A stretch of 25,540 nt of DNA from IMG/VR virus record IMGVR_UViG_3300030107_006806, positions 1 to 25,540 of that record. The stretch is one strand, 5' to 3'. Of the stretch, positions 15,453 through 22,666 are shown in pieces. A model generated the notes under the pieces. The model was not told where the DNA came from. It saw nothing but the letters and a program-made list of their open reading frames with translations, and made no database searches. The position numbers and the translations under genes were made by a program. The stretch comes from a virus. Numbering within the stretch: position 1 is the first letter of the stretch; every line of letters starts with the position of its first letter.

Positions 15453-15475
15453 AGGGGGCGAAAGCCCCCTTTTTT
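15453..15475 (+). terminator. Intrinsic terminator after Hsp20
   Basis: A perfect 7-bp stem (AGGGGGC pairing with GCCCCCT), a GAAA tetraloop and a run of six T (15470-15475). It ends the plus-strand late region. The stop codon of the minus-strand gene lies at 15474-15476, so minus-strand transcripts also read this stem, followed there by TTCTTATT; it may work weakly in both directions. Confidence 0.93.
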
Positions 15476-15692
15476 ATGCATCTTTTCCTAAATATTTTTT
15501 AACTCTTTCTTTATTAAACCAACCAATTGGTATTTCATTTTCTCCTAAAGAATGAGCAATTTTAAATTTACTATGAGGATCGTCTAACTGATATTCTTTT
15601 AAAAGTTTATTAACTTCTAAAATTGAATCAGTAACATCACAAATCCAAGATTCACCATCGGATCTACATCTAATATAATATAATTTATTCAT
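15474..15692 (-). CDS. Small unknown protein co-transcribed with the SNF2 helicase
   Basis: A 72-residue, probably alpha/beta protein. It has a YYIRCRSDGESWICDVTDS start, a helix (ILEVNKLLKEYQL) and the phrase IPIGWFNKERVKKYLG near its end. I recall similar small early proteins in marine phages, without a known function. It lies 39 bases after the SNF2 gene on the same strand and has no clear ribosome site of its own, so it is probably the second gene of that short transcript. It converges on Hsp20 and shares the terminator region. Confidence 0.6.
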   Translation of the reverse strand: MNKLYYIRCRSDGESWICDVTDSILEVNKLLKEYQLDDPHSKFKIAHSLGENEIPIGWFNKERVKKYLGKDA

Positions 15693-15731
15693 TTATAAAA
15701 TAATACCAAAACTTTGTGGCGTATTTATGAC

Positions 15732-17168
15732 TTAAATCCAGTCTTTTAATTCTTCACCCATAATCTTGGATGCAATATTTACTTTTTTACGAAGAGCTTT
15801 AACGATTCGTTCATCAACCGTATTCTCTGCAAGGATATCAATATAGGTCATAGGTTTCTTTTGACCAATACGATCAATTCGTGCTTCAGATTGTTGACGT
15901 TTTTCTAAATCATAACCATTAGAATAATAAATCATGGTCGATGCTGCAGTTAAAGTAATTCCATAACCTCCTGTTTGAGGAGTTCCAACAAGAAATCTAA
16001 CTTTAGCATCTTCTTGAAATTTTTTTCTATTAATGTCTCTATCTTCTGATGGAGTTAAACCATAATAAGTTACAACGGATCCTTTGCCGTAATCTTCATT
16101 CTTCTCTATGGCTTTAACAATGGTTTGAACATCGTGTTGATAGTGTGCCCAAATTACAGCCTTACCTTCAATTTCGTCTAAAACATCCATTAACTCTGAT
16201 AAACGATTATTTTTAATATTTTGTATGGATCTATCATCTGCAGTAAAATGACCACAGGTAATCTGATGTAATCGCATTAATTGAGTTAATGCGGTGGCTG
16301 TGGTTATAATTTTTCCATTCATTTCTGCAAGAGCCATCTGTTTCATTTGATTGTAAATCTTTTGTTGTTCTGCAGATAACTGAACAATTCGTTTCATAAA
16401 GGTTTTTGGAGGAAGATCCAAACAATCATCTTTGAGAACACGATCTGAAAAAGGCTTAAGTTTCTCGGACAATTCAGGTAGATTTCTATAACCTACGACA
16501 AGCTGCACAGACTTACCCCCAAAGTTAGCAGATTTCATAATAGCATATCGTGAACGGAACGAGTAAAACGAATCATGACCTAGGAGCCACGGATCAAGAA
16601 ACTCGCATTGCTTGTATAAATCTAAAGGAGATTTAGTTACAGGAGACCCTGTTAGTATTCTTCGATATTTAGAGTGTTTGGATAAACCAATAATATTTTT
16701 TGTTCGTTTAGCAGAAGGAGTTTTAATTGTAGTACTTTCATCAATAGCCATTAAAGTTTCGTGTGAATTCAAAAATTTAAAAGCAAAATCAACACCTTTT
16801 TTAGTCGAGAAAGCTTCTACATTCATAATGAGAATATGAAGATCATTTCCTGTTTCAAATAAAGTATCAAGTTTTGTTTGTTGTGTTTGATTTATGTTAG
16901 CTTGCCATAAAACGGTCTTATTTCTGACATGATCTACAAGGTGCGTTGGGATTTCTTGAGTGTACCAGTTTTTATAAACTCCTTTGGGAGCAATAATTAA
17001 AGTTCCATTTATCTTACCTTTATCATAGAGCATAGACATATTATCTATAAGTACTTTTGATTTACCTGTACCCATTTCCATGAAGTAGGCAAAAACCTCT
17101 TTATTCCATGATTTTTCCAAAGCAACAAGTTGATGCTTATACGGCTGCGTCTTAAATTTATAATTCAT
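15732..17168 (-). CDS. SNF2-family DEAD-like helicase/translocase
   Basis: A two-lobed superfamily 2 ATPase of 478 residues. Lobe 1 has a Q-type start (YKHQ), Walker A (MGTGKS, 32-37), a Walker B with DEST (143-146) in place of DEAH, and LTGSP (172-176). Lobe 2 has ILAENTVDERI and QSEARIDRIGQ, the arginine-finger motif of SNF2 proteins. These proteins move along double-stranded DNA using ATP. In phages they probably remodel replication or recombination intermediates. I place the start at MNYKF (17168). A TTG start at 17216 would extend the frame, but it coincides with the -35 of a promoter predicted to begin transcription near 17181, after that TTG. It is one of only two minus-strand genes. 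Confidence 0.87.
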   Translation of the reverse strand: MNYKFKTQPYKHQLVALEKSWNKEVFAYFMEMGTGKSKVLIDNMSMLYDKGKINGTLIIAPKGVYKNWYTQEIPTHLVDHVRNKTVLWQANINQTQQTKLDTLFETGNDLHILIMNVEAFSTKKGVDFAFKFLNSHETLMAIDESTTIKTPSAKRTKNIIGLSKHSKYRRILTGSPVTKSPLDLYKQCEFLDPWLLGHDSFYSFRSRYAIMKSANFGGKSVQLVVGYRNLPELSEKLKPFSDRVLKDDCLDLPPKTFMKRIVQLSAEQQKIYNQMKQMALAEMNGKIITTATALTQLMRLHQITCGHFTADDRSIQNIKNNRLSELMDVLDEIEGKAVIWAHYQHDVQTIVKAIEKNEDYGKGSVVTYYGLTPSEDRDINRKKFQEDAKVRFLVGTPQTGGYGITLTAASTMIYYSNGYDLEKRQQSEARIDRIGQKKPMTYIDILAENTVDERIVKALRKKVNIASKIMGEELKDWI

Positions 17169-17180
17169 AATTCTTTCTAA

Positions 17181-17207
17181 TTGACAAATCTTACTAAATA
17201 ATATATT
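17181..17207 (+). promoter_or_regulatory. Candidate sigma-70 promoter for the replication operon
   Basis: A perfect TTGACA (17181-17186) and TATATT (17202-17207, 5/6), spaced by a short 15 bases. The predicted start near 17214 gives a 13-base leader to the ATG at 17227. The plus strand carries the whole early/replication block from here. Confidence 0.55.
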
Positions 17208-17216
17208 CAAAGTCAA
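17188..17216 (-). promoter_or_regulatory. Candidate sigma-70 promoter for the SNF2 gene, overlapping the divergent one
   Basis: On the minus strand, TTGACT (17216-17211) and TAAGAT (17193-17188) are separated by 17 bases. The predicted start near 17181 gives a leader of about 13 bases to the SNF2 ATG. Both elements interleave with those of the plus-strand promoter. Confidence 0.5.
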
Positions 17217-17226
17217 ATAGAAAGCT

Positions 17227-17616
17227 ATGACAACTTTAGAAAATAAAGCAGTAAAACAAGATCTTGAAAAAACCGTGTATGTTATTCAAGAAATTCCAGG
17301 TACTAAAGAGGGTCGCCCTAAAATTAATATTATGGGAGCTCAAAAGTTTGGGAAAATTAAAGTTCTATTAAGAGAAGATTCTCAAATGATTTTTAGCCCT
17401 GGTCCAATAATTTTTGAACTTCGAAAATTATTGAAGGATTATACTTCTGAAGATTATTTACTACTTACAGGTGATCCAGCAATTATTGGAGTAGCATGTT
17501 CTGTAGTATCTGATATAACCCACGGAAAATATAATTTATTAAAATGGGATAGACAAGAAAGAATGTATTACCCAATACAAATTAACTTATATGAGAAAGG
17601 AAAAATAAATGAATAA
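17227..17616 (+). CDS. Conserved early protein of unknown function, 129 residues
   Basis: The first gene after the divergent promoters. The product has a strand-rich first half (VYVIQEIPG, KINIMGAQKFGKIKVLL) and a conserved-looking second half with YLLLTGDPAIIGVACSVVSD and NLLKWDRQERMYYPI. I recall this second block in marine phage replication regions, where it stays unnamed. There is no nucleotide-binding loop, zinc site or membrane segment. AGAAAG, a weak ribosome site, precedes the ATG. Its last 8 bases overlap the next gene. As the first early gene it could encode a regulatory or host-takeover protein, but nothing in the sequence shows it. Confidence 0.65.
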   Translation: MTTLENKAVKQDLEKTVYVIQEIPGTKEGRPKINIMGAQKFGKIKVLLREDSQMIFSPGPIIFELRKLLKDYTSEDYLLLTGDPAIIGVACSVVSDITHGKYNLLKWDRQERMYYPIQINLYEKGKINE

Positions 17617-18166
17617 ATTAAATGAAATGTTTGAAAAAGATCAAACTCAATCCATTGATAAAACTAAAGATGTGAATAAACTTTCAGATCAAGTTTTAAA
17701 ATTACAAGGATTAGAAAAAGAAATTAAAGAAGATGAAGAAGCACTTAAGAATAAAAAGAAGAGTGCTGCTATGTTGTCAGAGGAAATTATTCCTACGATG
17801 ATGACAGAGATGTCTTTATCTTCACTAAAATTAGCAGACGGATCTTCAGTTGAAGTTAAACCCGTCTACGGTGCTTCAATTCCTGTTTCAAGGAAAGAAG
17901 AAGCATTTAAATGGCTTCGAGACAACGGCTTAGGTGATCTTATTAAAAATGAGGTTACTGTTTCTTTTGGTCGTAACGAAGACAACAAGGCAGTACAATA
18001 TGCTGTCCTTGCACAGGGTCAAGGGTTTCAACCTGTCCAGAAATTGAAGGTTGAACCTATGACTCTTAAAGCATTGGTCAGAGAGCGTATCGAATCTGGA
18101 CGAGAGATACCTTCTGACCTATTTAACGTGTACGCAGGAAACCGTACCTCAATAAAAAGGAAATAA
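17609..18166 (+). CDS. Conserved early/replication-region protein, unknown function, 185 residues
   Basis: An N-terminal coiled coil (about residues 18-60, Lys/Glu/Leu-rich, with KLQGLEKEIKEDEEALKNKK) precedes a compact domain with SSLKLADGSSVEVKPVYGAS and FKWLRDNGLGDLIKNEVTV. The C-terminus (LFNVYAGNRTSIKRK) is basic. I recall this closing phrase from many marine phages, in which the protein lies beside primase or single-strand-binding genes. There is no catalytic motif. The basic tail and location suggest a DNA- or protein-binding replication accessory. The AAAGGA ribosome site and the overlap with the upstream gene support this start. Confidence 0.62.
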   Translation: MNKLNEMFEKDQTQSIDKTKDVNKLSDQVLKLQGLEKEIKEDEEALKNKKKSAAMLSEEIIPTMMTEMSLSSLKLADGSSVEVKPVYGASIPVSRKEEAFKWLRDNGLGDLIKNEVTVSFGRNEDNKAVQYAVLAQGQGFQPVQKLKVEPMTLKALVRERIESGREIPSDLFNVYAGNRTSIKRK

Positions 18167-18171
18167 GAAAC

Positions 18172-18936
18172 ATGAAACAAGAAATAGAAACCAAGAAGAG
18201 TAATCTTCCTCAGATGAGTGTATTTGAGGATGATGCAGGGAAAGGATTGGGTAAACTAACTCAAGAAGATTTAGCTTTACCTTTTCTTAAAATCTTAGGA
18301 CAATTATCTCCTGAGGTTAACAAAAGAGACGGGAAGTATGTTCAAGGTGCAGAACCTGGAATGATATACAATACTGTTTCTGGAGAACTCCATAATGGAG
18401 AGAAAGGTATTCAAGTTTTACCATGCTTCTACAAATTAGAATATGTAGAGTGGCAAAACATTGGAGAAGGCTCTGGTGCTCCAGTGAATATCTATCCATC
18501 ATCAAGTGATATCCTTAGTAAAACAACTAGAGGAGCTGATTTTAAAGATAGATTACCAAACGGTAATTATATTGAAAAAACAGCAAGTCACTTTGTGATC
18601 GTATTGGGAGATTCGCCTACAACGGCGTTGATCAATATGAAATCAACTCAACTTAAAACAAGTCGAAAATGGAATTCGATGATGGCAGGAGTTAAACTTA
18701 AAGGCAAGAATGGTCTTTTTACTCCGTCATCTTTTAGCCATGTTTATCGTTTAAGAACTGTTCAACAGTCAAATGATAAAGGAACATGGTTCGGTTGGGA
18801 AGTTAGCAAAGTTAGTCAAGTGGAAGATACTCCACTTTACGAACAAGCAAGAACTTTTGCTGAAAGTATCAGCAAGGGGGCTATTGTAGCTAAACATAAT
18901 TCAGAAAATAAAACTTCTGAATCAACCCACTTCTAA
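18172..18936 (+). CDS. Conserved replication-region protein, possible single-stranded-DNA-binding role
   Basis: A 254-residue protein starting six bases after the previous gene with AAGGAAATAAG upstream. Residues 30-150 contain conserved-looking blocks (LALPFLKILGQLSPEV, GAEPGMIYNTVSGEL, GIQVLPCFYKLEYVEW), followed by strand-rich TASHFVIVLGD, TALINMKSTQLKTSRKWN and VYRLRTVQQ. The last 20 residues are polar, probably disordered, and end in THF. A beta-rich core with a flexible tail ending in an aromatic residue, just before primase, is what a phage single-strand-binding protein would look like. However, the tail is not strongly acidic and I recognise no OB-fold signature, so this is position-based inference. 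Confidence 0.5.
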   Translation: MKQEIETKKSNLPQMSVFEDDAGKGLGKLTQEDLALPFLKILGQLSPEVNKRDGKYVQGAEPGMIYNTVSGELHNGEKGIQVLPCFYKLEYVEWQNIGEGSGAPVNIYPSSSDILSKTTRGADFKDRLPNGNYIEKTASHFVIVLGDSPTTALINMKSTQLKTSRKWNSMMAGVKLKGKNGLFTPSSFSHVYRLRTVQQSNDKGTWFGWEVSKVSQVEDTPLYEQARTFAESISKGAIVAKHNSENKTSESTHF

Positions 18937-18941
18937 AATTC

Positions 18942-18955
18942 TTTTACGGACGTAA
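18942..18955 (+). promoter_or_regulatory. Small hairpin after the SSB-like gene
   Basis: TTTAC and GTAAA pair around GGAC, only a few bases after the TAA of the upstream gene. There is no T-run, so it is not an intrinsic terminator; it is the first of three hairpin-forming segments in a 73-base gap. Confidence 0.45.
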
Positions 18956-18960
18956 AGATA

Positions 18961-18999
18961 CTAGGCGGTAGCGGGAGACTTAAACCGCCTAGGTTTAAG
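18961..18999 (+). promoter_or_regulatory. Two mutually exclusive hairpins before the primase gene
   Basis: Hairpin A: CTAGGCGGT (18961-18969) pairs perfectly with ACCGCCTAG (18984-18992) around a 14-base loop. Hairpin B: CTTAAACC (18979-18986) pairs perfectly with GGTTTAAG (18992-18999) around GCCTA. They share bases 18984-18992, so only one can form at a time. The A loop carries GGGAG (18973-18977), the only good ribosome site for the ATG at 19010, which lies 32 bases away unless hairpin B closes the gap to 11. This suggests a translational switch or hairpin-assisted start; an origin or DNA-level protein site is an alternative. Confidence 0.6.
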
Positions 19000-19009
19000 A
19001 AAATGAAAA

Positions 19010-20575
19010 ATGATAGAAGATTTTATAAAAATATTTAGTGGATTTGATTTGGACTTCGGCAAAGCCGATATGTCCAACATCGAGGTCGACACAGAAAGAA
19101 ATAAAGTTAAACCTAGATACGAATGGGCGGGAAGAAACATCAATACTCAAGACTACCAATTACATTTAAACGGCAAAATATCCATCGGCATACAACCTTG
19201 TAGAATAGACCGAAAAGCATCCTTTGGTTGTATAGACATTGATCCAAAAAATTATAGTGAATTTAAAATTGAAACTTATTTAGCTTACTTTCAACAATAT
19301 GGACTTCCTCTAATTCCTTGTTTATCTAAAAGTGGAGGTTTGCATTGTTATATTTTTTTAAAAGAACCTGTTCCAGCTTCTGATTTAAGAGAAGCTCTAC
19401 AATCTTTCTTATTACCTTTAAAATTAGATCCAAAAACTGAAGTCTTTCCAAAACAATCTAAACTTGAAAAAATTGGAGATCAATATTCTCCAGGTAATTT
19501 TATTAATCTTCCTTATTTTAATTGTAAAAAAACTAGTCGTTATGCTGTTGATAAAAATAATCATAAATTAAGTTTAGAACAATTTATTGAATTAGTTAAA
19601 AATTCTAGAATAGATGGCAAAGCTTTAGATAGCTTAGTTGAAGAATCAAGAAGAAAAATACTATTAGGAGCAGATCCAGAATTTAATGATGGACCTCCTT
19701 GTTTAGGTTGTTTATCAAAAACAAAATTAGATGATGGTAGAGATAGATTTTTATATAACTACATGGTCTTTGCTAAAAAGAAATATAAAGAAGAATGGGA
19801 AGATAAGGTTATGGAAGCAAATACTAAATATTTTGAACAACCTTTCAGCAACGAAAAATTACAAAAAAAATTAAAAGCTTGGAGAAAAGAAACAGCAAGT
19901 CATACTTGTCATGAAAATCCAATAGCTCCTGTTTGTCAAAGAACATTATGTGCAAGTAGGACATTTGGTATTAGATCCGATTCAAATGTTGCATTCCCAA
20001 TGATAAGTGACTTTGAAATTATTTTAGGAAATCCACGTAGGTATCACTTTAATATCGAAGCACAAGACGGAAAATTAAAACCTGCTGTGGTTAGAGATAA
20101 AAATATATTTTGTAAGCAGGAACAGTTTGCAGCGTTATGTTGGGAAGTTGCTGGTTTTTATCCTGAACGTCTTAAATTTAATGATTTTATTGCTAAAATA
20201 AATGGAATGAGGGCTTCTGCAATGGAGGTTAAACCTGCAGCAGGAACTTCTGATGTAGATAAATTGTATAATCATTTATATGAATTTTGTGTCAATAGTT
20301 CTCAAGCAAAACAAAAAATACAAATTAGAAGTGGATCTTGCTACACAGATAAAGGATTTCATTTTTTTAAATTTCAATCTTTTTATGATTCATTAGGTAA
20401 TCGTTGGAAATTTTCTGAAGAAGAAACTGCTTATATAATGAAAAAAGAATTTGGAGCAATATTTAATCACTCTTTTAATATTGATGGTAAGACAGAAAAA
20501 GTTATTAAAATAAAACAACTACATGTAGATCAAATAGAATATAATCCAATTAAACGCGAGGAAGATAACTTCTAA
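19010..20575 (+). CDS. Archaeo-eukaryotic-type DNA primase (AEP, TOTE-like domain)
   Basis: A 521-residue primase. The catalytic acidic pair is D76-x-D78 (FGCIDIDPKNY). The nucleotide-binding SGGLH is at 108-112. EVFPKQ (144-149) and GNFINLPYF (162-170) complete the AEP signature as I know it in the domain Pfam calls AEP-TOTE. A second module follows: PPCLGCL (229-235), a helical stretch (DDGRDRFLYNYMVFAKKKY), then C300, C309 and C314 in a HENPIAPVCQRTLCASRTFG context, which fits a zinc or iron-sulfur site together with C231. The last 170 residues are unassigned. There is no helicase domain; a UvrD-like helicase follows directly (TAATG overlap). The role is primer synthesis. The start is discussed with the upstream hairpins. 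Confidence 0.8.
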   Translation: MIEDFIKIFSGFDLDFGKADMSNIEVDTERNKVKPRYEWAGRNINTQDYQLHLNGKISIGIQPCRIDRKASFGCIDIDPKNYSEFKIETYLAYFQQYGLPLIPCLSKSGGLHCYIFLKEPVPASDLREALQSFLLPLKLDPKTEVFPKQSKLEKIGDQYSPGNFINLPYFNCKKTSRYAVDKNNHKLSLEQFIELVKNSRIDGKALDSLVEESRRKILLGADPEFNDGPPCLGCLSKTKLDDGRDRFLYNYMVFAKKKYKEEWEDKVMEANTKYFEQPFSNEKLQKKLKAWRKETASHTCHENPIAPVCQRTLCASRTFGIRSDSNVAFPMISDFEIILGNPRRYHFNIEAQDGKLKPAVVRDKNIFCKQEQFAALCWEVAGFYPERLKFNDFIAKINGMRASAMEVKPAAGTSDVDKLYNHLYEFCVNSSQAKQKIQIRSGSCYTDKGFHFFKFQSFYDSLGNRWKFSEEETAYIMKKEFGAIFNHSFNIDGKTEKVIKIKQLHVDQIEYNPIKREEDNF

Positions 20576-22050
20576 TGAATTATAAAGTTATTGGTCCACC
20601 AGGAACAGGTAAGACACATACTCTTTTAGAAAAGGTAAAAGAATATATTAATAAAGGAACACCTTTAACTCGTATTGGTTATTTTGCATTTACTCGTAAA
20701 GCAGCTTACGAAGCAAGAAATAGATTTTTAAAAGAATTTCCTAATCTTGTTAAAAAAGATTTAAAATATTTTCAAACACTTCATTCTTTTTGTTTTAATT
20801 ATTTAGGATTAAAAGAAGAAGATGTTATTCAAGAAGACCACTATCGTTCTATAGGAGAAACCATTGGAGTAAGAATTAATTATGCAAACTATGAAAAGAA
20901 CGAATACAATGGAATATTTACTTCTAATAGTGAATATTTAAACATTGTTAATTTAGCTAGTGTAAGAAAAATTAGTGCTTTAGATCAATTAGATCGTAAT
21001 GAACATTTAGGAAAAATAGAAAGATATAAATTAGATATTATTTCTAAAGAAATTGATTCTTATAAGAAAACTTACCATCTCATTGATTTTACAGATATGA
21101 TAAAAAAATTTATTGACTGTGGTCATTGTCCAGAATTTGATGTTATTTTTATTGATGAGGCACAAGATTTATCCCTTATCCAATGGAATATGGTTAAAAA
21201 ATTACAAGAATATTCTGAAGATGTTTATATAGCAGGAGATGATGACCAAGCTATTTTTGGTTGGGCAGGTGCTGATGTAGAATCTTTTATTAATTTTGAC
21301 GCAAAAGAAATACCTTTAACCCAATCTAATAGGATACCTGCAGAAATACAAGCAATAGCTCTTAAAATAATATCAAAAGTAGATAATCGTATTGATAAGA
21401 CCTATAAACCTAGAGATGAATTGGGTTCGATCAATTTAGCTTTTTCTATTAATCAATTAGATATGTCTAAAGGAACATGGTTAATCTTAGCTAGGACTAA
21501 CGAACTTGTCCGAGGACTTATTTCTATCCTCAAGAAAAAAGGTGTTTACTTTGAAAGTAAAAATGGTAGAAGCATCAGCGAAAGTCTATACAAAGACATC
21601 TTAAATTGGGAAAAATGGAGAAAAGGAGAAAAATTAAACACTATAGAAATTACTAGAATTTTTGAAAGAATGAACAAAGAATTTAAAGAAACACTGGATA
21701 AAGAATTTACTTTAGAAGAAGTTGGAATAAAGGATAAAGGTCCTTGGTATGATGTTTTCACAGCAGTTTCACCTCAAATATCTGCTTATATTCGTTCAAT
21801 GCGAATCAACGGTGAGGATTTAAGATTAGCTCCTAGAGTTAAAATATCAACAATTCATGGAGCCAAAGGCGGAGAAGCAGAAAATGTGGTCTTACTACAA
21901 GATCAAACAGCGAATACATTAAAATCTTCAAAAAAATCAATTTCTAAACAAGATGAAGAACATCGTGTTTGGTATGTAGGTGTAACAAGAGCAAAACAAA
22001 ATCTATTTCTAATTAGAGGAAGGGATAGAAGAAAGGAGTATAAAATATGA
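20575..22050 (+). CDS. UvrD/Rep-like superfamily 1 DNA helicase
   Basis: A 491-residue superfamily 1A helicase, compact compared with bacterial UvrD (about 720). All main motifs are visible: Walker A GPPGTGKT (7-14), FAFTRKAA (motif Ia, 37-44), Walker B DEAQD (194-198), GDDDQAIFGWAGAD (motif III, 221-234), STIHGAKGGEAENVVL (motif V) and RVWYVGVTRAKQNLFL (motif VI). These enzymes unwind DNA 3' to 5' using ATP, although some relatives such as T4 Dda go 5' to 3', so polarity is not settled. The coupled start after primase suggests both act at the same fork. The 3' end overlaps a 28-residue peptide gene by 4 bases. No insertion beyond 1A/1B/2A/2B is seen; 2B seems short. Confidence 0.9.
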   Translation: MNYKVIGPPGTGKTHTLLEKVKEYINKGTPLTRIGYFAFTRKAAYEARNRFLKEFPNLVKKDLKYFQTLHSFCFNYLGLKEEDVIQEDHYRSIGETIGVRINYANYEKNEYNGIFTSNSEYLNIVNLASVRKISALDQLDRNEHLGKIERYKLDIISKEIDSYKKTYHLIDFTDMIKKFIDCGHCPEFDVIFIDEAQDLSLIQWNMVKKLQEYSEDVYIAGDDDQAIFGWAGADVESFINFDAKEIPLTQSNRIPAEIQAIALKIISKVDNRIDKTYKPRDELGSINLAFSINQLDMSKGTWLILARTNELVRGLISILKKKGVYFESKNGRSISESLYKDILNWEKWRKGEKLNTIEITRIFERMNKEFKETLDKEFTLEEVGIKDKGPWYDVFTAVSPQISAYIRSMRINGEDLRLAPRVKISTIHGAKGGEAENVVLLQDQTANTLKSSKKSISKQDEEHRVWYVGVTRAKQNLFLIRGRDRRKEYKI

Positions 22051-22133
22051 TATTAGTAAAACGACATTGGGGAAAAGCGTTAGTAGTTGTTTGGGCATGC
22101 TGCTTCGCTTTTAACGTTTGGTATATTTTATGA
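22047..22133 (+). CDS. Tiny membrane peptide, 28 residues
   Basis: An ATGA junction at each end links this frame to the helicase gene and to the methylase-like gene. An AAAGGAG ribosome site lies before it. The product MILVKRHWGKALVVVWACC-FAFNVWYIL has a basic head and a single hydrophobic span with two adjacent cysteines. It has the layout of an inner-membrane microprotein. Its function is unknown; the good ribosome site and exact stop/start coupling argue against chance. Confidence 0.5.
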   Translation: MILVKRHWGKALVVVWACCFAFNVWYIL

Positions 22134-22666
22134 GAAAATTAAATAAAAAATTAAAACATCAAAAAAATCAATTATCTTTTCAAACTTCAAAGGTAATGAA
22201 ATGGTTAAGAACTCCTAAAGATATATGGGATGATTTAATTAAAGAATTTAATTTTACAGTTGATTGTTGTGCATCAGACCAAAATCATCTGCTGCCTAAA
22301 TACTATACAATTAAAGATGATTGTTTAACAAAGGATTGGTCAGGTGAAATAGCCTACATCCACCCTTTATTTGATGGTAAAATAGGTAAATTTGTAGAAA
22401 AAGCATATCACACTAAAAACTTTACAGGGATTTTTTTATTACCTGCGTCGACCCATACTAAATACTTCCATGATTTTATTTATCATAATCCGAATTGTGA
22501 AATTCGTTTTTTAAGAAAACCCGTTAAGGGGTTCAGATTTGGACACGATGATGGAACAGAAGATGACCCTAATAAAATTGCTTATATTAAACCCTTAATG
22601 ATTGTAATATTTAGAAACGGTGCAATTAATACTCAAGCTAGTTTTAAAAGTAGAGATTATAAATAA
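22130..22666 (+). CDS. Phage Dam-like DNA N6-adenine methyltransferase family protein with altered motif IV
   Basis: A 178-residue protein resembling phage N6-adenine methylases (PF05869-type Dam). Seen in order: TPKDIWDDL (28-36), DCCASD (45-50, S-adenosylmethionine-side region), DDCLTKDWSGEIAYIHPLF, LLPASTHTKYFHDFIY (103-118) and FLRKPVKGFRFG (127-138). The expected catalytic NPPY is HPLF (78-81), so activity on adenine is uncertain. The protein could be inactive, act on another base, or bind DNA only. I use the ATG at 22130, which overlaps the stop of the 28-residue peptide; an upstream TTG at 22118 would add four residues. It sits in the replication operon, where phage DNA modification against host restriction would fit. 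Confidence 0.72.
   Translation: MRKLNKKLKHQKNQLSFQTSKVMKWLRTPKDIWDDLIKEFNFTVDCCASDQNHLLPKYYTIKDDCLTKDWSGEIAYIHPLFDGKIGKFVEKAYHTKNFTGIFLLPASTHTKYFHDFIYHNPNCEIRFLRKPVKGFRFGHDDGTEDDPNKIAYIKPLMIVIFRNGAINTQASFKSRDYK

Noticed and set aside
17169-17216. N-terminal extension of the SNF2 protein from TTG at 17216
   Set aside because: The TTG is part of a predicted -35 element, the extension has no helicase-family character, and the ATG at 17168 fits the predicted transcript start.
18970-18999. Resemblance of GGGAGACTTAAACC to a tRNA-Leu anticodon arm (possible attP or tRNA)
   Set aside because: No acceptor, D or T arm can be drawn around it, there is no CCA end, no integrase is near, and the bases are better explained by two hairpins.
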